A stretch of 64,000 nt of DNA from Pseudomonas putida (GCF_028682395.1 NZ_JANHLC010000008.1:124001-188000), one strand, 5' to 3'; shown: positions 34,232 to 43,476, numbered from the stretch's first letter. Notes: generated by a model from the letters alone, not told the origin. Made by a program: numbers and translations.

Positions 34232-35149
34232 TTAGAAATAACCCTGACGTTTCTTGTCTTCCATCGAACCGGCGCCATCGTGGTCGATGACCCGGCCCTG
34301 GCGCTCGGAAGTTCGCGTCAGGAGCATCTCCTGGATGATGTCCGTCAGGCTTTCGGCCTCGGACTCCACCGCGCCCGTCAACGGGTAGCAGCCGAGGGTA
34401 CGGAAACGCACTTTCTTTTTGACGATGCGGGCTTTGTCTTCATCGCTCAGGTGCTCGAGGATGCGCTCGTCGTCAATCATGATCAGGGTGCCATTCTTCT
34501 CGATCACTTCACGCTCGGCGGCGAAGTACAGCGGCACGATCGGGATGCCTTCGAGGTAGATGTATTGCCAGATATCCAGTTCGGTCCAGTTCGACAGCGG
34601 GAAGACCCGGATCGACTCGCCCTTGTTGACCTTGCCGTTGTACACATTCCACAGCTCGGGGCGCTGGTTCTTCGGGTCCCAACGGTGCTTGCTGTCGCGG
34701 AACGAATAGACCCGCTCCTTGGCGCGGGACTTTTCTTCATCGCGACGGGCGCCGCCAAAGGCCGCATCGAAACCATACTTGTCCAAAGCCTGCTTGAGGC
34801 CCTCGGTCTTCATGATATCGGTGTGCTTGGCGCTGCCGTGGGTGAAAGGGTTGATACCCTGCGCCACGCCATCCGGGTTGACGTGGGTGATCAGTTCCAG
34901 GCCCAGCTCTTCGACCATCTTGTCGCGAAAGCGGTACATCTCCTGGAATTTCCACTGGGTGTCGACGTGCATCACCGGAAACGGCAGCTTGCCCGGGAAG
35001 AACGCCTTGCGTGCCAGATGCAGCATCACGGCGGAGTCTTTGCCGATGGAGTAGAGCATCACCGGGTTATCGAACTCGGCGGCCACCTCGCGGATGATGT
35101 GGATGCTTTCCGCCTCCAGCTGTTTCAGATGCGTCAGTTTGTCGACCAT
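34232..35149 (-). CDS. cysD: Sulfate adenylyltransferase subunit 2
   Basis: A 305-residue PP-loop ATP pyrophosphatase that adenylates sulfate together with CysN. The P-loop motif SIGKDSAVMLHLARKAF (near 36-52), HVDTQWKF and FGGARRDEEKSRAKER are intact. First gene of cysD-cysNC. Upstream lies a strong dyad (35255-35270) that may be a regulatory site. Confidence 0.96.
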   Translation of the reverse strand: MVDKLTHLKQLEAESIHIIREVAAEFDNPVMLYSIGKDSAVMLHLARKAFFPGKLPFPVMHVDTQWKFQEMYRFRDKMVEELGLELITHVNPDGVAQGINPFTHGSAKHTDIMKTEGLKQALDKYGFDAAFGGARRDEEKSRAKERVYSFRDSKHRWDPKNQRPELWNVYNGKVNKGESIRVFPLSNWTELDIWQYIYLEGIPIVPLYFAAEREVIEKNGTLIMIDDERILEHLSDEDKARIVKKKVRFRTLGCYPLTGAVESEAESLTDIIQEMLLTRTSERQGRVIDHDGAGSMEDKKRQGYF

Positions 35150-35254
35150 GGCTACTCACGAAAGCTTTCTTATGAACGGCCAGCGGGCCGTGTTCGAGCG
35201 GGGCATGCTAGCACAGCAACATGCTTCTAATCAGGGAGCCAACTAGATCGAAAC

Positions 35255-35270
35255 GGTATATGAATATACC
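35255..35270. promoter_or_regulatory. Palindrome upstream of cysD
   Basis: GGTATAT-GA-ATATACC is a perfect 7+7 dyad 105 bases upstream of the cysD start, in an AT-rich stretch unlike its surroundings. It may be a regulator site or contain promoter elements; CysB is the expected regulator but this is not a recognised CysB motif. Confidence 0.45.
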
Positions 35271-35353
35271 CGCCGGTTTGCAGTTTCTACATGGCCGGCA
35301 TCGTGGTGAACATGGGCATTGATTCGCGGTTAAACGCAGCGGTCAGCGCTTCC

Positions 35354-35460
35354 CAGTAGCTGCTGCCGCCAGACGATGATCGAACCGCGAGGGCCCGCGC
35401 ACACCGTTGAATCCCCAAAGGGCCTGCGCCCTACCGCCGCCTGGCGGCAGCGGCCGCAGG
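35354..35460. repeat. REP doublet (REPIN-like)
   Basis: Two inverted REP-like units, AGTAGCTGCTGCCGCCAGAC... (from 35355) and CTACCGCCGCCTGGCGGCAG (35431-35450), are separated by about 50 bases. The size and arrangement match REPINs of the fluorescens group. Confidence 0.65.
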
Positions 35461-35467
35461 TGTTCCT

Positions 35468-36226
35468 TTAGATCGGGTTGGGGCAATCGATAAACAGGTG
35501 CTCCAGCGCAAAGCGCCGCGCCAGGTAATCCCCCAGGGCCTGCACGCCGTAGCGTTCTGTGGCGTGGTGTCCGGCGGCAATAAAACTGATGTCGTTCTCC
35601 CGGGCACTGTGAAAGGTCTGCTCGCTGGCTTCGCCGCTCAGGTACAGGTCTACGCCGGCCAGCACCGCCTGGTCGATATAGCCCTGACCACCACCGGTGC
35701 ACCAGCCCACACGGCGGATCATCTCGCTGCCTTCGATCAAGAGCGGCTCGCGCCCCAGGGCGCCCTGCACCTTGCGCGCAAAATCGCGGGCGGTCATCGG
35801 CTCGCCAAGGGAGCCCACGAGGCCGACGATCTTGGGGTTGTCTGGGTCCAGCGGACCTTCCACGGTGATCTCCAATTGGCGAGCCAATTGCACGTTGTTG
35901 CCCACCTCAGGATGCAGGTCCAGGGGCAGATGGTAGGCCAGGAGGCTGATGTCGTGCTTGAGCAGGGTCCTGAGCCGACGCTGCTTCATGCCCGTGACAC
36001 ACGGGTCCTCGCCTTTCCAGAAATAGCCGTGGTGGACCAGCACCAGGTCGGCGTCCGCTTCCACCGCTGCATCGAGCAGCGCCTGGCTGGCCGTCACCCC
36101 ACTGACGATCCGACTGACCTGCGGCCGACCTTCAACCTGCAGACCGTTGGGGCAATAGTCGGCGATGCGCGAACTGCCCAGATAACGGTCCGCTTCCTCT
36201 ACCAGGGTGCTCAGGGCAACGGCCAT
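35468..36226 (-). CDS. Nif3-like dinuclear metal centre protein
   Basis: A 252-residue Nif3/YbgI-family protein. Metal-site histidines are visible in LVLVHHGYFWKG and AYHLPLDLHPEVGNN near the middle, and in IAAGHHATERYG near the C-terminus. The family forms hexameric rings with a di-metal centre; GTP cyclohydrolase-type activity has been proposed, but function is unsettled. The gene is divergent from algW. Confidence 0.92.
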   Translation of the reverse strand: MAVALSTLVEEADRYLGSSRIADYCPNGLQVEGRPQVSRIVSGVTASQALLDAAVEADADLVLVHHGYFWKGEDPCVTGMKQRRLRTLLKHDISLLAYHLPLDLHPEVGNNVQLARQLEITVEGPLDPDNPKIVGLVGSLGEPMTARDFARKVQGALGREPLLIEGSEMIRRVGWCTGGGQGYIDQAVLAGVDLYLSGEASEQTFHSARENDISFIAAGHHATERYGVQALGDYLARRFALEHLFIDCPNPI

Positions 36227-36327
36227 AAAAGTCTCCTAAATATCCAGATCAGAGCCTCGCGGCCCTCGTATAATGGCCGCCATTATGGGCCGTGCCACAC
36301 AGCCCGCAACCTCCAGGATCCTGCTCA

Positions 36328-37485
36328 ATGCTCAAGGCTCTGCGTTTTTTCGGCTGGCCCCTGCTGGCCGGCGTGCTGATCGCACTGTTGATTATCCAAC
36401 GCTATCCGCAGTGGGTCGGGCTGCCCGACCTCGACGTCAATCTGCAACAGGCCCCGCAGACTACCAATAGCCAGTTGGGCCCGGTGTCCTACGCCGATGC
36501 CGTGACCCTCGCCGCCCCTGCCGTGGCCAACCTCTACACCACCAAGGTGGTCAACAAAAGCGCCCACCCGCTGTTCGAGGATCCACAGTTTCGCCGTTTC
36601 TTCGGGGACAACCTGCCCAAGCAGCGGCGCATGGAGTCCAGCCTCGGTTCGGCAGTGATCATGAGCCCCCAGGGCTACCTGCTGACCAATAACCATGTCA
36701 CCAGCGGCGCCGACCAGATTGTCGTAGCCCTCAAGGATGGCCGGGAAACCCTGGCCCGAGTAATCGGCAGTGACCCGGAAACCGACCTGGCCGTGCTCAA
36801 GATCGATCTCAAGAACCTGCCGTCGATCACCCTGGGGCGCTCCGACAATATTCGCATCGGTGATGTGGCCCTGGCCATCGGCAACCCCTTCGGTGTCGGC
36901 CAGACCGTGACCATGGGCATTATCAGCGCCACCGGGCGCAACCAGCTGGGGCTCAACAACTACGAAGATTTTATCCAGACCGACGCAGCCATCAACCCGG
37001 GCAACTCCGGCGGCGCGCTGGTGGACGCCAATGGCAACCTGACCGGGATCAACACGGCGATCTTTTCCAAGTCCGGCGGTTCCCAGGGCATCGGCTTCGC
37101 CATCCCGGTCAAGCTGGCCATGGAAGTAATGAAGTCGATTATCGAGCACGGCCAGGTCATTCGCGGCTGGCTCGGCATCGAGGTCCAGGCCATGGGCCCG
37201 GAACTGGCGGACTCGTTCGGCCTGTCCGGACGTCCGGGTATCGTGGTGGCGGGGATTTTCCGCGACGGTCCGGCGCAAAAAGCCGGCCTGCAGTTGGGCG
37301 ACGTCATCCTCAGCATCAATGGCGAGGTGGCGGCCGATGGTCGTCGCTCGATGAATCAGGTGGCGCGGATCAAGCCGACTGACAAGGTGAAGATCCAGGT
37401 GATGCGCAATGGCAAGGAGCTGACGCTCAATGCCGAGGTTGGTCTACGGCCACCTCCGGCGACTGTCCCCCAGGAAGAACCGTAA
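36328..37485 (+). CDS. algW: Periplasmic site-1 serine protease AlgW (DegS-type)
   Basis: A 385-residue membrane-anchored trypsin-like protease. Residues 8-25 form the N-terminal membrane anchor. The catalytic triad is H123 (TNNHVTS), D153 (ETDLAVL) and S227 (NPGNSGGAL). A single PDZ domain occupies about 285-375 and senses misfolded outer-membrane protein tails. AlgW makes the first cut of MucA, releasing sigma AlgU for envelope stress and alginate. Start at 36328 (MLKALRFF); the longer frame has no ribosome site. Divergent from the Nif3-like gene. Confidence 0.95.
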   Translation: MLKALRFFGWPLLAGVLIALLIIQRYPQWVGLPDLDVNLQQAPQTTNSQLGPVSYADAVTLAAPAVANLYTTKVVNKSAHPLFEDPQFRRFFGDNLPKQRRMESSLGSAVIMSPQGYLLTNNHVTSGADQIVVALKDGRETLARVIGSDPETDLAVLKIDLKNLPSITLGRSDNIRIGDVALAIGNPFGVGQTVTMGIISATGRNQLGLNNYEDFIQTDAAINPGNSGGALVDANGNLTGINTAIFSKSGGSQGIGFAIPVKLAMEVMKSIIEHGQVIRGWLGIEVQAMGPELADSFGLSGRPGIVVAGIFRDGPAQKAGLQLGDVILSINGEVAADGRRSMNQVARIKPTDKVKIQVMRNGKELTLNAEVGLRPPPATVPQEEP

Positions 37486-37488
37486 GCA

Positions 37489-37519
37489 TTCGCGCCTACC
37501 CTCCCCGGGTAGGCGCGAA
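37489..37519. terminator. Convergent hairpin between algW and hisC
   Basis: TTCGCGCCTACCC (37489-37501), loop TCCCC, GGGTAGGCGCGAA (37507-37519): perfect 13-bp stem between convergent genes, though without a T-run. Confidence 0.6.
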
Positions 37520-37536
37520 CCCTGCTCGGGCGCCGT

Positions 37537-38589
37537 TTACAGCGCGCCCAAGCCCTCGATCAGCGCGCGGTTCTGCTCCGGTGTGCCGATGGTGATTCGC
37601 AGGAACTGTGCAATCCGCTCCTGCTTGAAGTGCCGCACGATCACCCCCGTCTCACGCAACTTGGCTGCCAGCCCTGCCGCATCATGCTGCGGGTGACGGG
37701 CGAAGATAAAGTTCGCCGCCGACGGCAGCACCTCGAACCCCTTGGCCTGCAACTGCGCAACCACCCAGTCGCGGCTCTCGCTCACCGCCTGGCACGTCTG
37801 CTCGAAGTACTCGCGATCCTCGAAGGCCGCCGCCGCGCCGGCAATGGCAATGCGGTCCAGCGGGTAGGAGTTGAAGCTGTTCTTGATCCGCTCCAGCGCC
37901 TCGATCAGGTCCGGATGGCCGACCGCCAGGCCGACCCGCAGGCCCGCTAGCGAGCGCGACTTGGAGAGGGTCTGGGTGACGAGCAGGTTGGGGTAGCGAT
38001 CGACCAGGCTGATGGCACTCTCGCCGCCAAAATCGATATACGCCTCATCGACCACCACCACGCTGTCCGGGCTGGCCTGCAGGATCTGCTCGATCGCCTC
38101 CAGCGCCAACAGGCAACCGGTCGGCGCATTGGGGTTGGGGAAAATGATCCCACCATTGGGCCGTGCGTAATCTGCCGGGCGGATCTGGAACTGCTCATCG
38201 AGCGCCACCGGCTCGAAGGCAATCCGATACAAACCGCAGTAGACCGGATAGAAGCTGTAACTGATATCCGGGAACAGCAACGGCTTATCGTGTTGGAGCA
38301 GGCCGTGGAAGATATGGGCCAGTACTTCATCGGAACCATTGCCAACAAACACCTGCGCGGCCGTGACGCCGTAGAACCGGGCCACGGCCTGCTTGAGCAG
38401 GTCACCGTTGGGGTCCGGGTACAGGCGCAGGTCGTCATTGACCTGGCTTTGCATGGCGGCCAATGCCTTGGGCGAAGGCCCGTAGGGGTTTTCATTGGTA
38501 TTGAGCTTGACCAGGTTGGTCAGTTTCGGCTGCTCACCCGGCACATAAGGCACCAGGTCCTTGACGAACGCACTCCAGAATTGACTCAT
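37537..38589 (-). CDS. hisC: Histidinol-phosphate aminotransferase
   Basis: A 350-residue class I/II PLP aminotransferase of histidine biosynthesis. The cofactor lysine lies in TQTLSKSRSLAGLRVG. N-terminal KLNTNENPYGPSPKAL, FPNPNAPTG and VVDEAYIDFGG are all family marks. Starts 2 bases after the hisD stop. P. aeruginosa calls the copy in this locus hisC1; a second hisC copy is usual in the genus. Confidence 0.95.
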   Translation of the reverse strand: MSQFWSAFVKDLVPYVPGEQPKLTNLVKLNTNENPYGPSPKALAAMQSQVNDDLRLYPDPNGDLLKQAVARFYGVTAAQVFVGNGSDEVLAHIFHGLLQHDKPLLFPDISYSFYPVYCGLYRIAFEPVALDEQFQIRPADYARPNGGIIFPNPNAPTGCLLALEAIEQILQASPDSVVVVDEAYIDFGGESAISLVDRYPNLLVTQTLSKSRSLAGLRVGLAVGHPDLIEALERIKNSFNSYPLDRIAIAGAAAAFEDREYFEQTCQAVSESRDWVVAQLQAKGFEVLPSAANFIFARHPQHDAAGLAAKLRETGVIVRHFKQERIAQFLRITIGTPEQNRALIEGLGAL

Positions 38590-38591
38590 GC

Positions 38592-39920
38592 TTACTGCCC
38601 CTGTTCTTTATCGGCGTCGATGCGGTATTCCGCGCTGCGAGCGTGGGCGGTCAGCGACTCGCCACGGGCCAGTACCGATGCGGTCTTGCCCAACTCGGAC
38701 GCGCCTTGCGGCGAGCAGAAAATGATCGACGAACGCTTCTGGAAGTCATACACCCCCAGCGGCGAAGAGAAACGCGCGGTACCGGACGTCGGCAGCACAT
38801 GGTTGGGGCCCGCGCAGTAGTCACCCAGGGCCTCGCTGGTGTGCCGGCCCATAAAGATCGCACCGGCGTGGCGGATCTGCGGCAACCAGGCCTGCGGGTC
38901 GGCGACCGACAGCTCCAGGTGCTCCGGGGCAATGCGGTTGGCGACTTCAATCGCCTGCTGCATATCGCGCACCTGGATCAGGGCGCCACGGCCATTGATC
39001 GAGGTCTCGATGATTTCGGCACGCTCCATGGTCGGCAGCAGCTTGTCGATACTTGCCGCGACCTTGTCGAGGAACTCGGCGTCCGGGCTGACCAGGATCG
39101 CCTGGGCATCTTCGTCGTGCTCGGCCTGGGAAAACAGGTCCATGGCGATCCAGTCCGGATCGGTCTGGCCATCGCAGACCACCAGGATCTCCGAAGGACC
39201 GGCAATCATGTCGATACCGACCTGGCCAAAGACATGGCGCTTGGCCGTGGCCACATAGATGTTGCCTGGGCCGACCACCTTGTCGACCTGGGGCACGCTT
39301 TCGGTGCCATAGGCCAGCGCAGCCACGGCCTGGGCGCCACCGATGGTGAATACCCGATCGACACCGGCGATGCAGGCAGCCGCCAGCACCAGCTCGTTGA
39401 CCTCACCGCGCGGGGTCGGCACGACCATGACCACTTCAGTCACACCGGCGACCTTGGCCGGAATCGCGTTCATCAACACCGACGACGGGTAGGAAGCCTT
39501 GCCGCCCGGCACGTAGAGCCCGGCACGATCCAGCGGCGTGACTTTCTGGCCCAGTACCGTGCCGTCGGCCTCGGTGTAGGTCCAGGAGTCCTGCTTCTGT
39601 TTTTCGTGGTACAGGCGCACCCGCTCAGCGGCCTTTTCGAGGGCTTCGCGCTGCGGTGCGGTAATGCGGGTCAATGCCAGCTCCAGGCGCTCGCGCGGCA
39701 GGATCAGGTCGGCCATGGAGGCCACTTCCAGGCCGTCGAAGCGCTGGGTGAATTCCACCACGGCAGCATCGCCGCGCTCGCGCACGGCCCTGATGATATC
39801 CAGCACCCGCTGGTTGACCGAATCGTCGGACACACTTTCCCAGCTCAGCAGATGATCCAGATGATGTGCAAAATCCGGATCGGCAGCATTGAGTCGGCGA
39901 ATTGCAGTGGACGTGGTCAT
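38592..39920 (-). CDS. hisD: Histidinol dehydrogenase
   Basis: A 442-residue zinc enzyme oxidising histidinol to histidine in two steps. Visible motifs: GLYVPGGKASYPSSVLMNAIPAKVAGV, VGPGNIYVATAKRHVFGQVGIDMIAGPSE, DLFSQAEHDEDAQ and the zinc-site GNHVLPT-type GPNHVLPTSGTARF. Length normal. Follows hisG by 182 bases, longer than usual, so a separate promoter is possible. Confidence 0.96.
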   Translation of the reverse strand: MTTSTAIRRLNAADPDFAHHLDHLLSWESVSDDSVNQRVLDIIRAVRERGDAAVVEFTQRFDGLEVASMADLILPRERLELALTRITAPQREALEKAAERVRLYHEKQKQDSWTYTEADGTVLGQKVTPLDRAGLYVPGGKASYPSSVLMNAIPAKVAGVTEVVMVVPTPRGEVNELVLAAACIAGVDRVFTIGGAQAVAALAYGTESVPQVDKVVGPGNIYVATAKRHVFGQVGIDMIAGPSEILVVCDGQTDPDWIAMDLFSQAEHDEDAQAILVSPDAEFLDKVAASIDKLLPTMERAEIIETSINGRGALIQVRDMQQAIEVANRIAPEHLELSVADPQAWLPQIRHAGAIFMGRHTSEALGDYCAGPNHVLPTSGTARFSSPLGVYDFQKRSSIIFCSPQGASELGKTASVLARGESLTAHARSAEYRIDADKEQGQ

Positions 39921-40102
39921 AGCGAGGGCCTCGATAATTGGCGAATGCTCAAAGGGGCAAAGCTTGCGTATGCAGATTGGGTTGCAGGAACTTATCTATA
40001 AGAGCTCAGGCGCCGCAAGACTACCAAGCCATCCGCGTGGGCACCTGAGAATTCTGGCTATGACACGGATAGATGGGCGCGACTCAAGGTCGCGCAGGTG
40101 CA

Positions 40103-40738
40103 TCAACCGCGGTGTCGCGACTCCACTGCCTTGCGCAGGGTGTCGATCAGCGCCTGGATGCGCGCGTGCTGCATCTTCATGGACGCCTTGTTGACCACCA
40201 GTCGTGAACTGATGGTGGCGATCAGTTCCTGGGGTTCGAGGCCGTTGGCACGCAGGGTGTTGCCGGTGTCGACCACATCGATGATCTTGTCGGCCAGGCC
40301 AATCAGCGGGGCCAGCTCCATCGAGCCGTAGAGCTTGATGATGTCGACCTGACGGCCCTGTTCGGCGTAGTAGCGCTTGGCAACATTGACGAACTTGGTC
40401 GCCACGCGCAGGCGCCCCTTGGGCTCGACGGCACCGATAGCGCCAGCGGTCATCAGCTTGCACTGGGCAATCTGCAGGTCCAGTGGCTCGTACAGGCCCT
40501 GGCCGCTGTACTCCATCAGCACATCCTTGCCCGCGACACCGAGGTCGGCGGCACCATGCTCGACATAGGTCGGCACATCGGTCGCCCGCACGATCAACAG
40601 ACGGACGTCGGCCTGGGTCGTGGGGATGATCAGCTTGCGGCTCTTGTCCGGATTCTCGGTGGGCACGATGCCCGCTTCAGCCAGAAGCGGCAGGGTGTCA
40701 TCGAGGATACGGCCCTTGGACAGTGCGATGGTCAACAT
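40103..40738 (-). CDS. hisG: ATP phosphoribosyltransferase catalytic subunit (short form)
   Basis: A 211-residue HisG_S that starts histidine synthesis from ATP and PRPP. The short form lacks the C-terminal regulatory ACT-like domain, so it needs HisZ, which is not in this window. Motifs ALSKGRILDDTLPLL, DLGVAGKDVL and the PRPP-binding DVVDTGNTLRANGLE are clear. Lies 127 bases from murA in the same direction. Confidence 0.95.
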   Translation of the reverse strand: MLTIALSKGRILDDTLPLLAEAGIVPTENPDKSRKLIIPTTQADVRLLIVRATDVPTYVEHGAADLGVAGKDVLMEYSGQGLYEPLDLQIAQCKLMTAGAIGAVEPKGRLRVATKFVNVAKRYYAEQGRQVDIIKLYGSMELAPLIGLADKIIDVVDTGNTLRANGLEPQELIATISSRLVVNKASMKMQHARIQALIDTLRKAVESRHRG

Positions 40739-40865
40739 GGGAAACGTAAGCCCTTAGTCAGGAAACTCATGCCCGCACGCAAACGGCGCCGGGCACACAT
40801 CGAGCCTGGCAACAGGCTCGATTCGTCGATTCATTGGGCACTATCCCTGTGCCCTGCTCCCGGTA

Positions 40866-42131
40866 CTAGCCCGGAACGCGGCGGATCTTGGCGCCGAGCA
40901 TCTGCAGCTTCTCTTCGATGCACTCATAACCACGGTCGATGTGGTAGATGCGATCGATCAGGGTGTCACCTTCGGCAACCAGTGCCGAAATCACCAGGCT
41001 GGCCGAAGCCCGCAAGTCGGTAGCCATCACAGGCGCGCCCTTGAGCTTTTCGGTACCGGTCACGATGGCCGTATTGCCTTCGACCTGGATCTTGGCGCCC
41101 ATGCGGTGCAGCTCGTAGACGTGCATGAAGCGGTTTTCGAAGATCGTCTCGATCACTGCGCCCGTGCCTTCGGCAATGGCGTTGAGGGAGATGAACTGGG
41201 CCTGCATGTCGGTCGGGAACGCCGGGTACGGTGCGGTCCGCACATTGACGGCCTTCGGCCGCTTGCCGTGCATGTTCAGCTCGATCCAGTCCTCGCCGGT
41301 GGTGATCTCGGCGCCCGCTTCCTTGAGTTTCTCCAGGACGGCTTCAAGGATGGTCGGATCGGTGTCCTTGACCTTCACCCGGCCGCCCGTGGCCGCCGCC
41401 GCCACCAGGTAGGTGCCGGTTTCGATACGGTCCGGCATCACTTTATAAGTGGCCGAATGCAGGCGCTTGACGCCTTCGATGATGATGGTGTCGGTGCCGG
41501 CGCCCTGGACATTACCGCCCATGGCATTGATGAAGTTGGCCAGGTCGACCACTTCCGGCTCGCGCGCGGCGTTTTGCAGCACGCTGCGACCGTTGGCCAG
41601 GGCTGCAGCCATCATGATGTTCTCGGTACCGGTCACGGAGACGGTATCGAAGAAGAAGTTGGCACCGCGCAAACCACCTTCCGGCGCCTTGGCCTTGATG
41701 TAGCCGCCTTCCACATCGATGGTTGCACCCATGGCTTCAAGGCCACGGATATGCAAGTCCACCGGACGCGAACCAATGGCGCAACCGCCTGGCAGCGCGA
41801 CTTCGGCCTCACCGAAACGTGCAACCATCGGCCCCAGTACCAGGATCGAGGCGCGCATGGTTTTCACCAGCTCGTAGGGGGCGATCAGCGTCTTGATGGT
41901 GCGCGGATCGATTTCCACGCTCAGCTTTTCGTCGATCACCGGCTCGATGCCCATGCGCCCGAACAGCTCGATCATGGTGGTGATGTCATGCAGGTGCGGC
42001 AGGTTGGCGACCGTGACCGGGCCATCGGCCAGCAGGGTTGCAGCCAGAATCGGCAGGGCAGAGTTCTTTGCCCCGGAGATGCGGATTTCGCCATCAAGAC
42101 GAACGCCGCCGGTAATAATCAGTTTATCCAT
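40866..42131 (-). CDS. murA: UDP-N-acetylglucosamine 1-carboxyvinyltransferase
   Basis: A 421-residue enzyme of the first committed step of peptidoglycan synthesis (enolpyruvyl transfer to UDP-GlcNAc). N-terminal LIITGGVRLDGEIRISGAKNSALPILAATLL with the KN pair; the active-site cysteine is C117 in VALPGGCAIGSRPVDLH, the fosfomycin target. Upstream ibaG is 24 bases away in the same direction. Confidence 0.97.
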   Translation of the reverse strand: MDKLIITGGVRLDGEIRISGAKNSALPILAATLLADGPVTVANLPHLHDITTMIELFGRMGIEPVIDEKLSVEIDPRTIKTLIAPYELVKTMRASILVLGPMVARFGEAEVALPGGCAIGSRPVDLHIRGLEAMGATIDVEGGYIKAKAPEGGLRGANFFFDTVSVTGTENIMMAAALANGRSVLQNAAREPEVVDLANFINAMGGNVQGAGTDTIIIEGVKRLHSATYKVMPDRIETGTYLVAAAATGGRVKVKDTDPTILEAVLEKLKEAGAEITTGEDWIELNMHGKRPKAVNVRTAPYPAFPTDMQAQFISLNAIAEGTGAVIETIFENRFMHVYELHRMGAKIQVEGNTAIVTGTEKLKGAPVMATDLRASASLVISALVAEGDTLIDRIYHIDRGYECIEEKLQMLGAKIRRVPG

Positions 42132-42155
42132 AGGAATCTCGACGCCTATTTAGGC

Positions 42156-42395
42156 TCAGGTGCGCTCGGCCCAGGCCGCGCTGCTGAAGAATTTCATAGT
42201 GATCGCATGGATGCTGCCATCGGCAATCCACGGGTTCAAATGGGCATAGATGCTTTGTTGACGTTTAACCGGGCTCAGGGCCGCCAGTTCGTCACTGATC
42301 ACGTTCAACTGAAAGTTGCAGCCTTCGCCTTCAACTTCTATCTGAGTTCCTGGCAGCTTTCCTTCAAGGAAGCTCTTCACTTCTACGGCCTGCAT
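42156..42395 (-). CDS. ibaG: BolA family protein IbaG
   Basis: A 79-residue BolA-like protein; ATG at 42395 with GAGG ahead gives MQAVEVKSFLEGKLPG. The BolA core includes a conserved His in QSIYAHLNPWI and Cys in VEGEGCNFQLNVISDEL. IbaG binds glutaredoxin-type iron-sulfur partners and is linked to envelope/acid stress; the place between mla and murA is its conserved locus. Confidence 0.93.
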   Translation of the reverse strand: MQAVEVKSFLEGKLPGTQIEVEGEGCNFQLNVISDELAALSPVKRQQSIYAHLNPWIADGSIHAITMKFFSSAAWAERT

Positions 42396-42441
42396 GCTCA
42401 ACCTCAATCGGCGCCCTACGCGCGCGGGTCGGCCATCATAC

Positions 42442-42496
42442 AAAAAAGCCCCGCGCCTGCGAACCCCGCATTGCAGGACTCTGACGGGGGGCTTCT
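42442..42496 (-). terminator. Terminator of the mla operon
   Basis: Read on the minus strand, AAGCCCC (42494-42488) pairs with GGGGCTT (42452-42446), and a nested CCTGC/GCAGG stem (42473-42477 with 42456-42460) lies inside. TTTTTT (42447-42442) follows. Located 15 bases after the mlaB stop. Confidence 0.8.
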
Positions 42497-42510
42497 ACGA
42501 TAGATGGCGA

Positions 42511-42816
42511 TTATTGATTCGCCAGCAGTTCGGTCAGACCGCAAACATCAGCGATCTCCCGCATATCCTGCGGCATGGCGTGAATGCTGACCGGCTTGCC
42601 CGCCGCGTCAGCGTCACGCATAAATGCCAGCAACAACGACAACCCCACGCTGCTGGACTTCTGTACCGCCGAGCAGTCGATCACCAGCGCCGGGGCCGGG
42701 CTGGCCTTGATCAGCGCCTGCCCCTGCTTGCGCAACGCCGGTCCGGTACGGTAGTCGAGCACGCCACTCAGTTGCAGCACGCCCGCATCGCCCACTGCCA
42801 CCGCCGCCTCACTCAT
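42511..42816 (-). CDS. mlaB: Phospholipid transport STAS-domain protein MlaB
   Basis: A 101-residue single STAS domain (LQLSGVLDYRTGPALRKQG, VIDCSAVQKSSSVGLSLLLAFMRDA). In the MlaFEDB complex it binds the ATPase MlaF at the cytosolic side and stabilises it. The start overlaps the mlaC end by 8 bases. Last gene of mlaFEDCB. Confidence 0.93.
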   Translation of the reverse strand: MSEAAVAVGDAGVLQLSGVLDYRTGPALRKQGQALIKASPAPALVIDCSAVQKSSSVGLSLLLAFMRDADAAGKPVSIHAMPQDMREIADVCGLTELLANQ

Positions 42817-43465
42817 TGCCGGTCTTCTGTGCAGCGCCCTCGGTCACTTCCTTGGCCTTGGCCACTTCGCCGGCCCAGCCGTCGATGGTTTTGTCCAGAT
42901 CATTGCCATTGCGCTGCATCGCGTCGGCAAACTGATCGCGGAACAGCTTGCCGATATTGATCCCGTTGATAATCACGTTGCGGACCTTCCACTCACCGTT
43001 GATACGTTCAAGGGTGTAGGACACGGGATAGATCGAGCCGTTGTTGCCCTTGACCTGCATATCGACGCTGGTGCGGTCGCCGCTTTCATCCTTGGCCGGG
43101 GACACAGTAATGCCCTGGTTGTTGTATTCGAGCAGGGCATTGCCATAGAACTGCATCAGGCTGCGCTTGAAGTTTTCCTGGAAGCGCGCCATCTGCGCAG
43201 GCGTAGCCTTGCGCGAATACTTGACGGTCATGATGCTGCGCGAAATGCCGTCCGCATCGACCACCGGACCAACAATGCCATTGAGCGCTTCATAGAAGGC
43301 ACTTGGGCTCTGCTTGTATTTTTCCTTGTTCGCCGCCAGATCGCTGAGCAGGCGGCTCGTGGTGTCCTGTACCAGCTCGTGGGCCGAGGGAGCGGCCACC
43401 GCATTGCCGATCAACGGCAGCGCTGCAAGCAAGACCAGCAGACTGCGTCGCAGGATCGAGATCAT
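42809..43465 (-). CDS. mlaC: Periplasmic phospholipid-binding protein MlaC
   Basis: A 218-residue protein with an N-terminal signal peptide (ISILRRSLLVLLAALPLIGNAVAA, cleavage near residue 25). The mature domain matches MlaC/Tol-tol-Ttg2D: SRLLSDLAANKEKYKQSP, FKRSLMQFYGNALLEYNNQ, YTLERINGEWKVRNVIINGINIGKLFRDQFADAM. It shuttles phospholipids between the outer membrane and MlaD. The chosen ATG at 43465 is 11 bases after the mlaD stop. Confidence 0.94.
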   Translation of the reverse strand: MISILRRSLLVLLAALPLIGNAVAAPSAHELVQDTTSRLLSDLAANKEKYKQSPSAFYEALNGIVGPVVDADGISRSIMTVKYSRKATPAQMARFQENFKRSLMQFYGNALLEYNNQGITVSPAKDESGDRTSVDMQVKGNNGSIYPVSYTLERINGEWKVRNVIINGINIGKLFRDQFADAMQRNGNDLDKTIDGWAGEVAKAKEVTEGAAQKTGNE

Positions 43466-43476
43466 GGAAAAACTCC

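Larger units (their letters stand above)
35150..35467. other. Gene-free region between cysD and the Nif3-like gene
   Basis: A 318-base gap. It holds the cysD leader, the dyad at 35255-35270 and a REP doublet at 35354-35460. No credible coding frame was seen. P. aeruginosa has additional genes between the corresponding loci. Confidence 0.7.

Noticed and set aside
40941..42503. A 520-codon plus-strand frame opposite murA and ibaG
   Set aside because: murA and ibaG are unambiguous on the minus strand and the plus translation has no family features.
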